Source of the DNA: Pseudoxanthomonas wuyuanensis
GTDB taxonomy: Bacteria; Pseudomonadota; Gammaproteobacteria; Xanthomonadales; Xanthomonadaceae
Direction: 5' to 3'
DNA: 64,000 bases
Assembly (NCBI RefSeq): GCF_900215535.1
Contig: NZ_OCND01000001.1
Span: forward strand, 620,001 to 684,000
The notes under the pieces are model-generated. The model saw only the letters and a list, made by a program, of their open reading frames with translations, was not told where the DNA came from and did not search any database. Below, in pieces: positions 41,378 to 51,058 of the stretch. The position numbers and the translations under genes are program-made. The stretch's first letter is position 1. The number at the start of each line of letters is the position of its first letter.

Positions 41378-44317
41378 ATGACGCGGATCAAACGCAACGG
41401 ACTGGCCTGGTTTGGACTATTGGCGTGGATGGCAGCTGCCTCGCTCTCTGGCGCGCAGGATCTGACTGCGCCGCGGTTGCCGCCGCTGCTGGAGGTCCAT
41501 GATGGCGAATCGCCGGTCACGCTGCGTACTGCGGATGTGGACGCCACGGTTTTCGGCAGCCTGGCGCAGACCACGGTCGAGTTGGTCTTCTACAACCCGA
41601 ACAACCGCCCACTGGAAGGTCAGTTGAATTTCCCGCTGCGCGACGGGCAGCGCATCACCGGCTTCGCGTTGGATTTCGAGGGGCGGATGCGTCCGGCGGT
41701 CCCCGTGGAAAAAGCCAAGGGGCAGCAGGTATTCGAGGCCATTGAGCGCCGCCAAGTGGACCCGGCGTTGCTGGAGCAGACCGCCGGCAATCATTTCAAG
41801 CTGCGTATCTTTCCGATACCCGCCCGCGGCAGCCGGCGGGTCAGGCTGCAGTACAGCGAAAGCCTGACGCAACGCGGCAGGATCAGCCGCCTATCCTTGC
41901 CGCTGGATTTCGCCCGTGGCGCCGATTCGCTTTCGCTGCGGCTGGAGGTACGAGGACAGACAGAAAAGCCGGTCGCCGAGGACACGCTGGGTGCGCTGGC
42001 ATTCGAACGCGACGGCGATGGTTGGTCGGCGGAATCCCGTTTCGCGAAGTTCCGCGTCGGCGAACTGGCGGTTGACCTGCCGCGCACGTTGGAGCCGCGG
42101 GTTTACACGCAACGCATCGATGGCCAGGTCTATTTCCTGGCGGAAGTGCCGGCAGACGAAGGTTCCGCACAGCGCCGCTTGCCGAAGAAGATGGGACTGC
42201 TGTGGGACAGTTCGGCGTCCGCGCGTCGGCGTGATTTCGGCAGCGAGTCGGCCGTACTGGACGCCTACTTCAAGGCCGCAGGCGACATCGAGGTGTCGTT
42301 GATTCGGTTGCGTGATCGCGCCGAGCCTGCGGTGACGTTCCAGGTGCGCGGCGGCGACTGGCGGGCGATCAAGTCAGCGTTGCGCGAAACCATCTACGAC
42401 GGGGCCAGTAATCTGGGTGACTGGCAGCCTCAATCCGGCACCGATGAGTACCTGCTTTTCAGCGATGGCTTGAGCAACTACGGCGCGCAGGCGTTCCCCG
42501 CGCTACCATCCGGCCAGCGCCTGTACACGCTGCATACTGCGGGGGCACACGCCGACGGCCAGCGCCTGCGGGCCTGGGCCGAAGGCAACGGCGGCGAATC
42601 GATCGCGTTCGATGCCGAGGGAGTTCCCGTTGCGGTGAAACGCCTGTTGAGCGAACGCCCGCGGCTGCTGTCGCACGATCTGGCCGGTGGCGAGGATCTG
42701 GTGTACGAATCCGCGGTTCCGCGCGACGGCGTGTTTCGCATCGCCGGCAAGCTGCGCGCGCTTTCCGGCGCCTTGCGCGTGGAATACCGGCATGCCGATG
42801 GTCGGCTGCGGACGCTGGAGTTGCCCATCGACGCGCGCCATGCAGCGCAGGGCGGACCTATCGGCCAGCTATGGGCGGCTTACTGGGTGGACGGCCTGTC
42901 TGGCGATGGGGAGGCCAACCGCGCGCGTATCCGTCGTCTTGGTCAGCAGTTCGGTTTGGTGACCGCCGAAACCTCACTGATCGTGCTGGAAACGGTGGAG
43001 GACTATGTACGCTACGACATCGCGCCGCCCGCTGGATGGGAGGCGCAGTTCGCGGCGCTGAAATCGGCGGACGATCGGCAGAAATCCGAGTCCGCGCACG
43101 AGCGCCTGGACTGGGTCGCGGAGGCCTTCGAGGAGAAGATCGCCTGGTGGCACAACAGGTGGCCGAAAGGCCCACCGCAGCGCTTGCTCGACAAAGCGGT
43201 GGCGGCAACTGGCGCGGAATTCGCCTCTTCGCCGCCTCCGGCACTGGCCGCACCTGCGCCTTCGATATCGTCGCCACAGGCGGCCGGTGATGCCTATCGG
43301 CTTCGGGAGCAGGCTGCCGCGAGCCAGCAAGGGACGTTGGACAGCATAGTCGTGACCGGCACCAGGTTGGCCGAAGAGGACAGGCAGGAAAGCCCGGCCA
43401 ACTCCGGTGCCATCCGCATCGCACTGCAGGCCTGGCAACCGGAATCGCCCTACGGTCGCCGGCTGCGTGAGGCGGCAGCGGATCGGGTCTATGCCCTGTA
43501 CCTGGATGAGCGAGACTCCTATGCCGATAGCGTCGCGTTCTACCTGGACGTGACCGATGTGCTGTTCGAGAAAGGACAGGATGACCTTGCGCTGCGCGTG
43601 TTGTCGAATCTGGCGGAAATGGAGCTGGAGAACCGCCACATCCTGCGCGTGTTGGCGTATCGGCTGATGCAGGCCAGGCAACCTGTGCTGGCGGTGCCGG
43701 TATTCGAGAAGGTCAAGCGCCTGGCCGAAGAAGAGCCGCAAAGTTTCCGCGATCTGGGCCTGGCCTACGCGGCAGTCGGCAGGACCCAGCCGGCTATCGA
43801 GCAGTTGTACGAAGTGGTGAAACGCGACTGGGATGACCGATTCGATGGCGTCACGCTGATCGCATTGGCCGAGCTCAACGCCATCATCGCCAACGCACGT
43901 CAGCGGCCGGATACGCGTGCCCTCGATCCGCGGCTGCTGAAGAATCTGCCGCTGGATCTGCGCGTGGTACTGAGTTGGGACAGCGACAACAGCGACATGG
44001 ATCTGTGGGTCACCGATCCCAATGACGAGAAGTGCTACTACGGCAACTCGCTGACCTACCAGGGAGGACGCTTGTCGGACGACTTCACTGGCGGCTACGG
44101 GCCGGAGGAGTTCTCTCTGCGCGACGCCAAGCCCGGCAAATACAAAGTGGAAGCCAATTTCTTCGGCGACCAGCAGCAACTGGTGACAGGCGCCACTACG
44201 CTGCAGCTGAAGCTCACCACGCACTTCGGCACCGCCAAGGCGCAGGAGCAACTGGTGACGATGCGCCTGAAGGAAGAGTCCGAGACCGTGCTGGTCGGCG
44301 AATTCGAGGTGAAGTGA
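41378..44317 (+). CDS. Exported VIT / von Willebrand A / DUF2135 domain protein
   Basis: A 979-residue protein with an N-terminal signal peptide (about 1-26, cleavage near SGAQ). Domains are VIT (about 45-165; FYNPNNRPLEGQLNFPL), a vWA-like region with a MIDAS DSSAS at about 275, a TPR-like helical stretch (about 700-840), and a C-terminal DUF2135 domain (DLRVVLSWDSDNSDMDLWVTD onward). Around residue 655 the segment LDSIVVTGTRLAEEDRQES resembles the start of TonB-dependent receptor plugs, which is out of place here. Such proteins are thought to act at the cell surface, but function is unknown. It follows recJ and is not part of the X. campestris rpf set as I know it. Confidence 0.85.
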   Translation: MTRIKRNGLAWFGLLAWMAAASLSGAQDLTAPRLPPLLEVHDGESPVTLRTADVDATVFGSLAQTTVELVFYNPNNRPLEGQLNFPLRDGQRITGFALDFEGRMRPAVPVEKAKGQQVFEAIERRQVDPALLEQTAGNHFKLRIFPIPARGSRRVRLQYSESLTQRGRISRLSLPLDFARGADSLSLRLEVRGQTEKPVAEDTLGALAFERDGDGWSAESRFAKFRVGELAVDLPRTLEPRVYTQRIDGQVYFLAEVPADEGSAQRRLPKKMGLLWDSSASARRRDFGSESAVLDAYFKAAGDIEVSLIRLRDRAEPAVTFQVRGGDWRAIKSALRETIYDGASNLGDWQPQSGTDEYLLFSDGLSNYGAQAFPALPSGQRLYTLHTAGAHADGQRLRAWAEGNGGESIAFDAEGVPVAVKRLLSERPRLLSHDLAGGEDLVYESAVPRDGVFRIAGKLRALSGALRVEYRHADGRLRTLELPIDARHAAQGGPIGQLWAAYWVDGLSGDGEANRARIRRLGQQFGLVTAETSLIVLETVEDYVRYDIAPPAGWEAQFAALKSADDRQKSESAHERLDWVAEAFEEKIAWWHNRWPKGPPQRLLDKAVAATGAEFASSPPPALAAPAPSISSPQAAGDAYRLREQAAASQQGTLDSIVVTGTRLAEEDRQESPANSGAIRIALQAWQPESPYGRRLREAAADRVYALYLDERDSYADSVAFYLDVTDVLFEKGQDDLALRVLSNLAEMELENRHILRVLAYRLMQARQPVLAVPVFEKVKRLAEEEPQSFRDLGLAYAAVGRTQPAIEQLYEVVKRDWDDRFDGVTLIALAELNAIIANARQRPDTRALDPRLLKNLPLDLRVVLSWDSDNSDMDLWVTDPNDEKCYYGNSLTYQGGRLSDDFTGGYGPEEFSLRDAKPGKYKVEANFFGDQQQLVTGATTLQLKLTTHFGTAKAQEQLVTMRLKEESETVLVGEFEVK

Positions 44318-44414
44318 AACCCGGAGCGATAGCACGGCGCCAGTTGCGACGTTCGAACGGATGTCCCGCACGGATCGAGCGGTCGGCTCGCCGCGACCCG
44401 TGCCGGACTGCCGT

Positions 44415-45626
44415 TCAGCTTTCCGATACCGGCGACACCCGGGCCGTCTTCATCTGCCGAGGTTCCATCTTCAGGCCGAACAGCGGCCGCAACCAGCCGA
44501 TGCGGCGGACAAGTTCGTATCCGGCAAAGCACAGGCCCAACGTCAGCACGACCAGCAATGGCCCCTCGGCCAGTGGGGGCAGGGCGAACGCCTTGAAGTG
44601 GTGGGCCAGCACCACGATGACCGTCTGGTGGAGGATGTACACCGGGAACACCGCCTGAGACAGATAGCGCAGCGCCGGGCTGTCGCCGGGCGCCAGGCGG
44701 CTCGCGAAGCCGAGGATGGCGATGATGGCGCACCACTGGTTCAGGCCCCACGCTGCCCGCATCAGCAACCGCAGCCAGTGCGCAGGCGCAACCTCGACGA
44801 AATGGCCGAAATAGGCCGTGATGGCCCACCAACTGCCCAGCCAGAGCGCCAGGGCGAGCCAGCGGAAGCGCTGCATCGCGGCCCAGATGCCTTCGCTGCG
44901 TGCGATCAGGAAACCGAGCAGGAAGATGCCGAAGTACTGGACGTGGTTGTACCAGTCATCGACCAGGGCGTGAGTGGAGTCGAAAATCCCGATCAGCGTG
45001 ACGCGCGCCACCGCGAAGAACAGGATCGGCCACAGCAGGATGCCGCTCCCCGACAGCGCCCGGGCCACCGGCGCCCTGGCCGCGTCCAGCAGGCGTGGCA
45101 GCCACCTCCACAGCAGCCACAGCGCCACGGTGTACACCCACAGGTAGGCGACGAACCACAGGTGATTCCAGGTCGGCAGGATCAGGCAGCCGCCATCGGC
45201 GCCGCAGAAGCCCTGGTAGGCGCCCAGGTAGCGTCCGTAGAAGGCCAGGTAGCCTTCGTGGTAGCCGCCCGGCAACTGTTCCACCACCTGGTAGTAGGAC
45301 TGCGGCGGCACGATTACCAGCATTCCGAAGATCAACGGCGGCAGCAGCCGCCACGAGCGTCCGCCCAGGAAGCGCACCCGGGTGCCTGCTGCCGTGGCCG
45401 CGCGCTGCGCCTTGCCCAGCAGGAAGGCGGTGGCCACGCCGGACACCAGGAACAGCAGCGACAGCCGCCATGGCGAGCTGAGCATCATGAACGGCTCCAG
45501 CGCCGTCCCGGCCTCGGGGCTTTTCACATGCCAGTCCCAGCTAACGTAGTACATGCCCACGTGGTACAGGACCAGCAGCCCGAAGGCGCAGACGCGGACC
45601 CAGTCCAGATCATGGCGGCGTTGCAT
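44415..45626 (-). CDS. Acyltransferase-3 family membrane protein (OpgC/YrhL type)
   Basis: A 403-residue integral membrane protein with about ten hydrophobic segments. It begins MQRRHDLDWVRVCAFGLLVL with the conserved early His and Arg of the acyltransferase-3 family, and has SLLFLVSGVATAFLL and PVYILHQTVIVVLAHHF (His near the end). Members acylate glucans, O-antigen or other exported sugars. The target here is unknown. It is divergent from the LytTR gene rpfD with 156 bp between the starts, so it could be one of its targets. Confidence 0.85.
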   Translation of the reverse strand: MQRRHDLDWVRVCAFGLLVLYHVGMYYVSWDWHVKSPEAGTALEPFMMLSSPWRLSLLFLVSGVATAFLLGKAQRAATAAGTRVRFLGGRSWRLLPPLIFGMLVIVPPQSYYQVVEQLPGGYHEGYLAFYGRYLGAYQGFCGADGGCLILPTWNHLWFVAYLWVYTVALWLLWRWLPRLLDAARAPVARALSGSGILLWPILFFAVARVTLIGIFDSTHALVDDWYNHVQYFGIFLLGFLIARSEGIWAAMQRFRWLALALWLGSWWAITAYFGHFVEVAPAHWLRLLMRAAWGLNQWCAIIAILGFASRLAPGDSPALRYLSQAVFPVYILHQTVIVVLAHHFKAFALPPLAEGPLLVVLTLGLCFAGYELVRRIGWLRPLFGLKMEPRQMKTARVSPVSES

Positions 45627-45782
45627 CGAATCGTCTCCCGTCTAGTAGTGTCCGCACAGGCTCGCGACGCGGCTGCCGTATGACCACTGCGAGGGGACGG
45701 CGCGCCCTGAAACAGGGACGAATCGCGGAAGCTGGGGACGAAGCGGGACGGATGCAGAAGGTTCGAGGCTTAGAATGCGCGC

Positions 45783-46679
45783 ATGAGCCATGCCGATTCG
45801 ATGAGCTACGAACGCTACCTGCCATGGAGGCGCTGGGTCGAGATCGGCTTCTGGGTCGCGATGATCGGCGCCAACTGCGTCGGCAACAGCATCACCACGG
45901 TGATGGATTTTCGTCGCGGCGGTTCGTCCATCCAGGCGTGGGAACCGGTGGTCTGGGAGGCCAGCAGTGGCCTGATGTGGCTGTTGGTGGTGCTGCCGGC
46001 CATCGCCTGGTACACGCGCCGGTTCCCGTTCCACTGGGGGAACTGGCGGCGGCAACTGGCCGGTTATGTTGGGGCCAGTGTGGCGGTCTGCCTGGTGCAT
46101 GTGGCGGGCATGGTGGCGCTGCGCATCGTCGCCTACCGGACGCAGGGCATGGGCTACGACTTCGGCCCGTGGCCACGCGAGCTGTTCTATGAGTACCTCA
46201 AGGACGTCCGCAGCTTTGTCTATATCGTCGTGACCATGGAGGGCTACCGGATGCTGCTGCGGCGCTGGCAGGGCGAGGCCAGCCTGCTGACCGAACCGGA
46301 CGAGGGCCCGCCGCTGGAGCCGGTGGAGCGGCCGGAACGCTTCCTGGTGCGCAAGCTGGGCCGGGAGTTCCTGGTGGCCGCCAACGACATCGAATGGCTG
46401 CAGGCGTCCGGCAACTACGTCAATCTGCGCGTGCGCGGGCACGACTACCCGCTGCGCAGCACCATCGCCGGCATCGAGGGCAAGCTGGATCCCGGCCGCT
46501 TCGCCCGCATCCACCGCAGCTACATCGTCAACCTGGACCAGGTGGCTTCCATCGAACCGCTGGATACCGGCGATGCCCGCATCCACCTGAAGGACGCCAC
46601 CGCCTTGCCCTGCAGCCGCCGCTACCGGAGCGACCTGCGGGAGCGGGTAGGGGGCGAAAACGCGGTTACAGGCGCCTGA
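45783..46679 (+). CDS. rpfD: LytTR-family transcriptional regulator RpfD
   Basis: A 298-residue protein with a membrane-embedded N-terminal part: four likely helices between residues about 18 and 160, including EIGFWVAMIGANCVGNSI and LMWLLVVLPAIAWYT. A C-terminal LytTR DNA-binding domain (about 185-290) has FLVAANDIEWLQASGNYVNL and GRFARIHRSYIVNLDQVASI. Position upstream of prfB-lysS-rpfG identifies it as the RpfD counterpart. Its membrane part suggests direct sensing. A TTAGAAT box lies just before the ATG. Confidence 0.85.
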   Translation: MSHADSMSYERYLPWRRWVEIGFWVAMIGANCVGNSITTVMDFRRGGSSIQAWEPVVWEASSGLMWLLVVLPAIAWYTRRFPFHWGNWRRQLAGYVGASVAVCLVHVAGMVALRIVAYRTQGMGYDFGPWPRELFYEYLKDVRSFVYIVVTMEGYRMLLRRWQGEASLLTEPDEGPPLEPVERPERFLVRKLGREFLVAANDIEWLQASGNYVNLRVRGHDYPLRSTIAGIEGKLDPGRFARIHRSYIVNLDQVASIEPLDTGDARIHLKDATALPCSRRYRSDLRERVGGENAVTGA

Positions 46680-46730
46680 GCGCGCCTTGCTGCTAGAATT
46701 TGCGGCCGTTTCGCACCGCTCCCCACCACC

Positions 46731-47856
46731 ATGATCGAATTGAACCCCATCCGCCAGCGCATCGCCGACCTGCAGGAACGGCTGGTCTCGCTACGGGGGT
46801 ATCTTTGACTACGACGCCAAGAAAGAGCGTCTGGAAGAAGTCAACCGCGAGCTGGAAAACCCCGACATCTGGAACAATCCCGAATACGCCCAGACCCTGG
46901 GCCGGGAACGTTCGCTGCTGGACAAGACCGTCGGCGGCATCGCCAGCGTCAGCGAGGGCCTGAGCGAAGCCCTGGAACTGCTGGAACTGGCCGAAAGCGA
47001 AAACGACGAGGACACCGCGCTGGCGGTGGTGGCCGATGTCGACCGCTACGCCGCCCATGTCGAGAAGCTGGAATTCCAGCGCATGTTCTCCGGGCAGATG
47101 GATTCGGCCAATGCCTTCGTCGACATCCAGGCCGGCGCCGGCGGCACCGAGGCCCAGGACTGGGCGGAAATGCTGCTGCGCATGTACCTGCGCTGGTGCG
47201 AATCGCGCGGCTGGAAGACCGAGCTGATGGAAGTCAGCGGCGGCGATGTCGCCGGCATCAAGTCGGCCACGTTGCGGGTGGAGGGCGATTTCGCCTACGG
47301 CTGGCTGAAGACCGAAACCGGCGTGCACCGGCTGGTGCGCAAGTCGCCGTTCGACTCGGACAACCGGCGCCATACCAGCTTCACCTCGGTGTTCGTATCG
47401 CCGGAAGTCGACGACAACATCGACATCGACATCAATCCCGCCGACCTGAAGACCGACGTCTATCGCTCCTCCGGCGCTGGCGGCCAGCACGTCAATAAGA
47501 CCGAATCGGCGGTGCGCATCACCCATGTGCCGACCGGGATAGTCGTCGCCTGCCAGAACGGCCGCAGCCAGCACCAGAACCGCGACACCGCGATGAAGAT
47601 GCTGGCGGCCAAGCTGTACGAACTGGAAATCCAGAAGCGCAACGCCGAGCGCGATGCGGTGGAGGCCACCAAGTCGGACATCGGCTGGGGCAGCCAGATC
47701 CGCAACTACGTGCTGGATCAAAGCCGCATCAAGGACCTGCGCACCGGCATCGAGCGCACCGACACCCAGAAAGTGCTGGACGGCGACCTGGACGAGTTCG
47801 TCGAAGCCAGCCTGAAGTCCGGCCTGGAGGCCGGAGCCAAACGTGTTGACGCTTGA
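46731..47856 (+). CDS. prfB: Peptide chain release factor 2 with programmed +1 frameshift
   Basis: RF2 ends translation at UGA and UAA. The first 25 codons (ATG at 46731) run to an in-frame TGA at 46806-46808; the context ACGGGGGTATCTTTGAC is the classic autoregulatory shift site, with an SD-like GGGGG and slippery CTT. After a +1 shift (skipping T46806) the frame continues from GAC at 46807 to the stop, giving about 374 residues. The SPF stop-recognition motif (KSPFDS) and GGQ ([10 protein letters not shown]) are present. The stop is followed at once by an inverted repeat array. Coordinates span the frameshift. Confidence 0.96.
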
Positions 47857-48058
47857 GAGCGAGAAACGAGTGGAGAGGAGTGAGGAACGAGAAGCGAGAA
47901 ACGAGTGGAGAGGAGTGAGAAACGAGTAAAGGCGGTACCTCTTCACTCCTCACTTCTCACTCCTCACTCCTCACTCCTCATTTCTCACTCCTCATTTCTC
48001 ACTCCTCATTTCTCACTCCTCATTTCTCACTCCTCACTCCTCACCCCCCTCTCACTCG
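47857..48058. repeat. Inverted tandem-repeat array between prfB and lysS
   Basis: A purine-rich left arm (47857-47926; GAGCGAGAAACGAG, GTGGAGAGGAGTGAG units) faces a pyrimidine-rich right arm (47941-48058) of complementary sense. The right arm contains four perfect tandem copies of TTTCTCACTCCTCA (47981-48036) flanked by CTCACTC variants. Only 14 bases (TAAAGGCGGTACCT) separate the arms, so the array could form a long hairpin. No gene lies inside. There are no unique spacers, so it is not a CRISPR. Confidence 0.9.
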
Positions 48059-48071
48059 CAGACTCCCCGCC

Positions 48072-49595
48072 ATGACCGACCAGAATCCCGCGCCGCAGAC
48101 CCACGCCGACGAGAATAGCCTCATCGCCGAGCGCCGCGCGAAACTGACGGCGCTGCGCGGGCAGGGCATCGCCTTTCCCAACGATTTCCGCCGCGACGAC
48201 TACGCCGGCGACCTGCAGGCGCAATACGCCGATCCGGAACTGTGGTCGGCCGAAGCGCTGGAGGCGTCGGGGCGCCAGGTCAGATTGGCCGGCCGGCTGA
48301 TGGCCAAGCGGGTCATGGGCAAGGCCAGTTTCGTGCAGATCCAGGACGAGTCCGGGCGCATCCAGCTGTTCCTGCAGTCCAATGCGCTGGCCGAGGTCTA
48401 TGACGCGTTCAAGGGCTGGGACATCGGCGACATCATTGCGGTCGAGGGCGGGTTGACCCGCACCCGCACCGGCGAATTGTCGGTAAAGGCCCAGTCGCTG
48501 CGCCTGCTGACCAAGTCGCTGCGCCCGTTGCCGGACAAATGGCACGGCCTGTCGGATGTGGAACAGCGCTATCGCCAGCGCTATGTCGATCTGATCGTCA
48601 ATCCGGAGGCGCGCGATGTCTTCGTCAAGCGCTCCAGGATCGTCCGCGCCATGCGCGAATGGCTGGACGCCCGGCGCTTCCTGGAAGTGGAGACGCCGAT
48701 GATGCATTACATTCCCGGCGGCGCTGCGGCCAAACCGTTCACCACCCACCACAACGCGCTGGGGCTGGACCTGTACCTGCGGGTGGCGCCGGAGCTGTAC
48801 CTCAAGCGCCTGGTCGTCGGCGGGCTGGAGCGCGTCTACGAAATCAACCGCAATTTCCGCAACGAAGGCGTCAGCACCCGGCACAACCCGGAATTCACCA
48901 TGCTGGAGCTGTACGAGGCCTACGCCACCTACAACGAGGTGATGGACCTGACCGAGGCGGTGATCCGCGATGTCGCCCATGAAGTGCTGGGCACCGGCAA
49001 GGTGGCCTGGGAAGGCAACCAGATCGATCTGGAACCGGCATTCCGGCGCTGGCGCATGGACGAAGCCGTACGCCACCACAACCCGGAAATCAGCGTTGCC
49101 GACTGCACCGACCGCGAAGCGCTGCTGCGCCATTGCGAGCGCTTGAACATTCACGTCAAGAAGGGATACGGGTGGGGCAAGCTGCTGCTGGAAATCTTCG
49201 AGAAGACGGTAGAGCACACCCTGATCCAGCCGACCTTCATCACCGACCATCCGGTCGAGGTGTCGCCGCTGGCGCGGGCCAACGACAGCGATCCCGGTTA
49301 CACCGACCGCTTCGAGCTGTTCATCAACGGCAAGGAACTGGCCAACGGCTTTTCCGAGCTCAACGATCCCGAAGACCAGGCGGCGCGTTTCCAGGCGCAG
49401 GTCGAGGCCAAGGAGGGCGGCGACGATGAAGCCATGCATTTCGATGCCGACTACATCCGCGCCCTGGAGGTCGGGTTGCCTCCCACCGGCGGCCTGGGCA
49501 TCGGCATCGACAGGCTGGTGATGCTGCTGACCGGCTCGGACTCGATTCGTGACGTACTGCTGTTTCCGTACATGCGCCCGGAAAGCCATGGTTGA
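48072..49595 (+). CDS. lysS: Lysyl-tRNA synthetase (class II)
   Basis: A 507-residue class IIb synthetase. The N-terminal OB anticodon-binding domain (about 60-170) has [20 protein letters not shown]. The catalytic core shows motif 1 ([21 protein letters not shown]), motif 2 ([21 protein letters not shown]) and motif 3 ([13 protein letters not shown]). In the known rpf map this gene (lysU/lysS) lies between prfB and rpfG, as here. Its leader is the repeat array that ends 13 bp before the ATG, and no good Shine-Dalgarno is visible. Confidence 0.96.
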   Translation: MTDQNPAPQTHADENSLIAERRAKLTALRGQGIAFPNDFRRDDYAGDLQAQYADPELWSAEALEASGRQVRLAGRLMAKRVMGKASFVQIQDESGRIQLFLQSNALAEVYDAFKGWDIGDIIAVEGGLTRTRTGELSVKAQSLRLLTKSLRPLPDKWHGLSDVEQRYRQRYVDLIVNPEARDVFVKRSRIVRAMREWLDARRFLEVETPMMHYIPGGAAAKPFTTHHNALGLDLYLRVAPELYLKRLVVGGLERVYEINRNFRNEGVSTRHNPEFTMLELYEAYATYNEVMDLTEAVIRDVAHEVLGTGKVAWEGNQIDLEPAFRRWRMDEAVRHHNPEISVADCTDREALLRHCERLNIHVKKGYGWGKLLLEIFEKTVEHTLIQPTFITDHPVEVSPLARANDSDPGYTDRFELFINGKELANGFSELNDPEDQAARFQAQVEAKEGGDDEAMHFDADYIRALEVGLPPTGGLGIGIDRLVMLLTGSDSIRDVLLFPYMRPESHG

Positions 49596-49725
49596 GCTGG
49601 CCATCAGCGGCTTGCTGGTAGGATGGGAGTTGACGTTGCAGGGCCGCGGCCGCCGCGATTGGGCAGCTGCCGGGTAGAACACGCCGGAGGAAACTCGGCC
49701 TTCGGGGCCTCGATGGTGCAAATAG

Positions 49726-49773
49726 CGTGACAGCCATCACATTAAGTGTTTCATTCATTCACTTTTGTGAATG
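49726..49773. promoter_or_regulatory. Clp/CRP-like palindrome and second palindrome upstream of rpfG
   Basis: CGTGACAGCCATCACA (49726-49741) differs from the CRP/Clp consensus TGTGA-N6-TCACA at one base. A second perfect palindrome, CATTCAC-TTTT-GTGAATG, follows at 49756-49773. Both are about 150-190 bp before the rpfG start, in a 320-bp gene-free gap (49596-49915) that shows nothing else certain. Clp is a c-di-GMP-responsive CRP homologue in Xanthomonas; its binding here is an inference. Confidence 0.5.
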
Positions 49774-49915
49774 GCATGTTTTCTGCTTGCTTTTCACGCA
49801 CGCTCAATGCGAAACCGCGCTGGCCGATAATCCCTAGGCAAGCACCCGGTTCCGCCCAGGGGCGAAGGGCACGGTGTCCCTGCACCGGCGTTCCAACTGA
49901 GAAGGCGTACGGAAA

Positions 49916-51055
49916 ATGCTTGATGCCAGCGCAGTCAACAGCGGAGTATCCTTGCCCGATAGCCACTTGCTGTGGCCCCAAGGGGTAGGTAGCGCTTTGA
50001 ACATCGTCATCGTCGACGATCAGACTTCTGCGCGCACCATGTTGCGCCATGTGATCGAGGATATCGCCTCGGAACTGACCGTGTACGATTTTGGCGACCC
50101 GCAGGTGGCCCTGGAGTGGTGCGAGCAGAACCGTACCGACCTGCTGCTGCTGGACTACCGGATGCCCGGCATGGACGGGCTGGAATTCGCACGCCGTTTC
50201 CGCCGCCTGCCCAAGCACCGCGACATCGCCATCATCCTGGTGACCGTGGTCGGCGATGAGCCGATCCGCCAGGCGGCGCTGGAGGCCGGGGTCATCGATT
50301 TTCTGGTCAAGCCGGTGCGGCCGCGCGAATTGCGGGCGCGCTGCCGCAACCTGCTGCAGCTCCGGCAGCAGTCCGAGAACGTCAAGCAACGCGCGCTGTC
50401 GCTGGAGCAGCGCCTGCTGTCGAGCATGCACGAGGTCGAGGAACGCGAACGCGAGACGTTGTCGCGGCTGGCGCGGGCCATCGAGTTCCGCGACAGCGGG
50501 ACCAGCGCCTATCTGGAACGCATGGCCCACATCGCCGGCCTGATCGCCGAACAGCTGGGCCTGCCGGAAGACGACGTGCGCACCATCGAAATGGCCGCCC
50601 CGCTGCACGACATGGGCAAGATCGCCATTCCCGACTCGGTGCTGCTCAAACCGGGTCCGCTGACCGAGGAGGAGGCCCAGGTCATGCGCCGGCATCCGAA
50701 AATCGGCCACCAGCTGCTGTCCGGCAGCCAGAACCGCTTCATCCAGACCGGCGCGGTCATCGCATTGCGCCACCATGAGCGTTACGACGGCAGCGGCTAC
50801 CCCGATGGCCTGGTGGGCGACGAGATTCCGTTGGAAGCCAGGATAGTGGCAGTTGCGGACGTATTCGATGCATTGGTTTCGCCGCGCCCGTACAAGAAGG
50901 CCTGGGAGAAGGATGCCGCCCTGGCCTACCTGTACGCCCAGCGCGGCCGCCTGTTCGACCCTGCATGTGTCGACGCGCTGATTCGGGGGCGGGCGCGGTT
51001 GGACGACATTTGCGATCGATACTCGACGGTGCAGAGCCGTCCAGGGATGGAGTAA
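49916..51055 (+). CDS. rpfG: DSF response regulator RpfG (REC - HD-GYP c-di-GMP phosphodiesterase)
   Basis: The 379 residues match X. campestris RpfG in length. The receiver domain (about 28-145) has VIVDDQTSARTML and phospho-acceptor Asp in LLLLDYRMPGMDG. The HD-GYP domain (about 195-360) has the catalytic HDMGK and the extended HHERYDGSGYPDGL motif. Phosphorylation by RpfC lets it hydrolyse c-di-GMP, relieving Clp. The ATG at 49916 is used; the conserved part begins at ALNIVIVDDQ, so a slightly shorter start is possible. rpfC starts 3 bp after the stop, leaving no room for rpfH. Confidence 0.95.
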   Translation: MLDASAVNSGVSLPDSHLLWPQGVGSALNIVIVDDQTSARTMLRHVIEDIASELTVYDFGDPQVALEWCEQNRTDLLLLDYRMPGMDGLEFARRFRRLPKHRDIAIILVTVVGDEPIRQAALEAGVIDFLVKPVRPRELRARCRNLLQLRQQSENVKQRALSLEQRLLSSMHEVEERERETLSRLARAIEFRDSGTSAYLERMAHIAGLIAEQLGLPEDDVRTIEMAAPLHDMGKIAIPDSVLLKPGPLTEEEAQVMRRHPKIGHQLLSGSQNRFIQTGAVIALRHHERYDGSGYPDGLVGDEIPLEARIVAVADVFDALVSPRPYKKAWEKDAALAYLYAQRGRLFDPACVDALIRGRARLDDICDRYSTVQSRPGME

Positions 51056-51058
51056 GCC

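Noticed and set aside
46731-46808. prfB as a pseudogene because of the in-frame TGA
   Set aside because: The stop lies in the conserved RF2 programmed frameshift site.
47857-48058. CRISPR array
   Set aside because: Repeats are directly tandem with no unique spacers, arms are inverted, and no cas genes are near.
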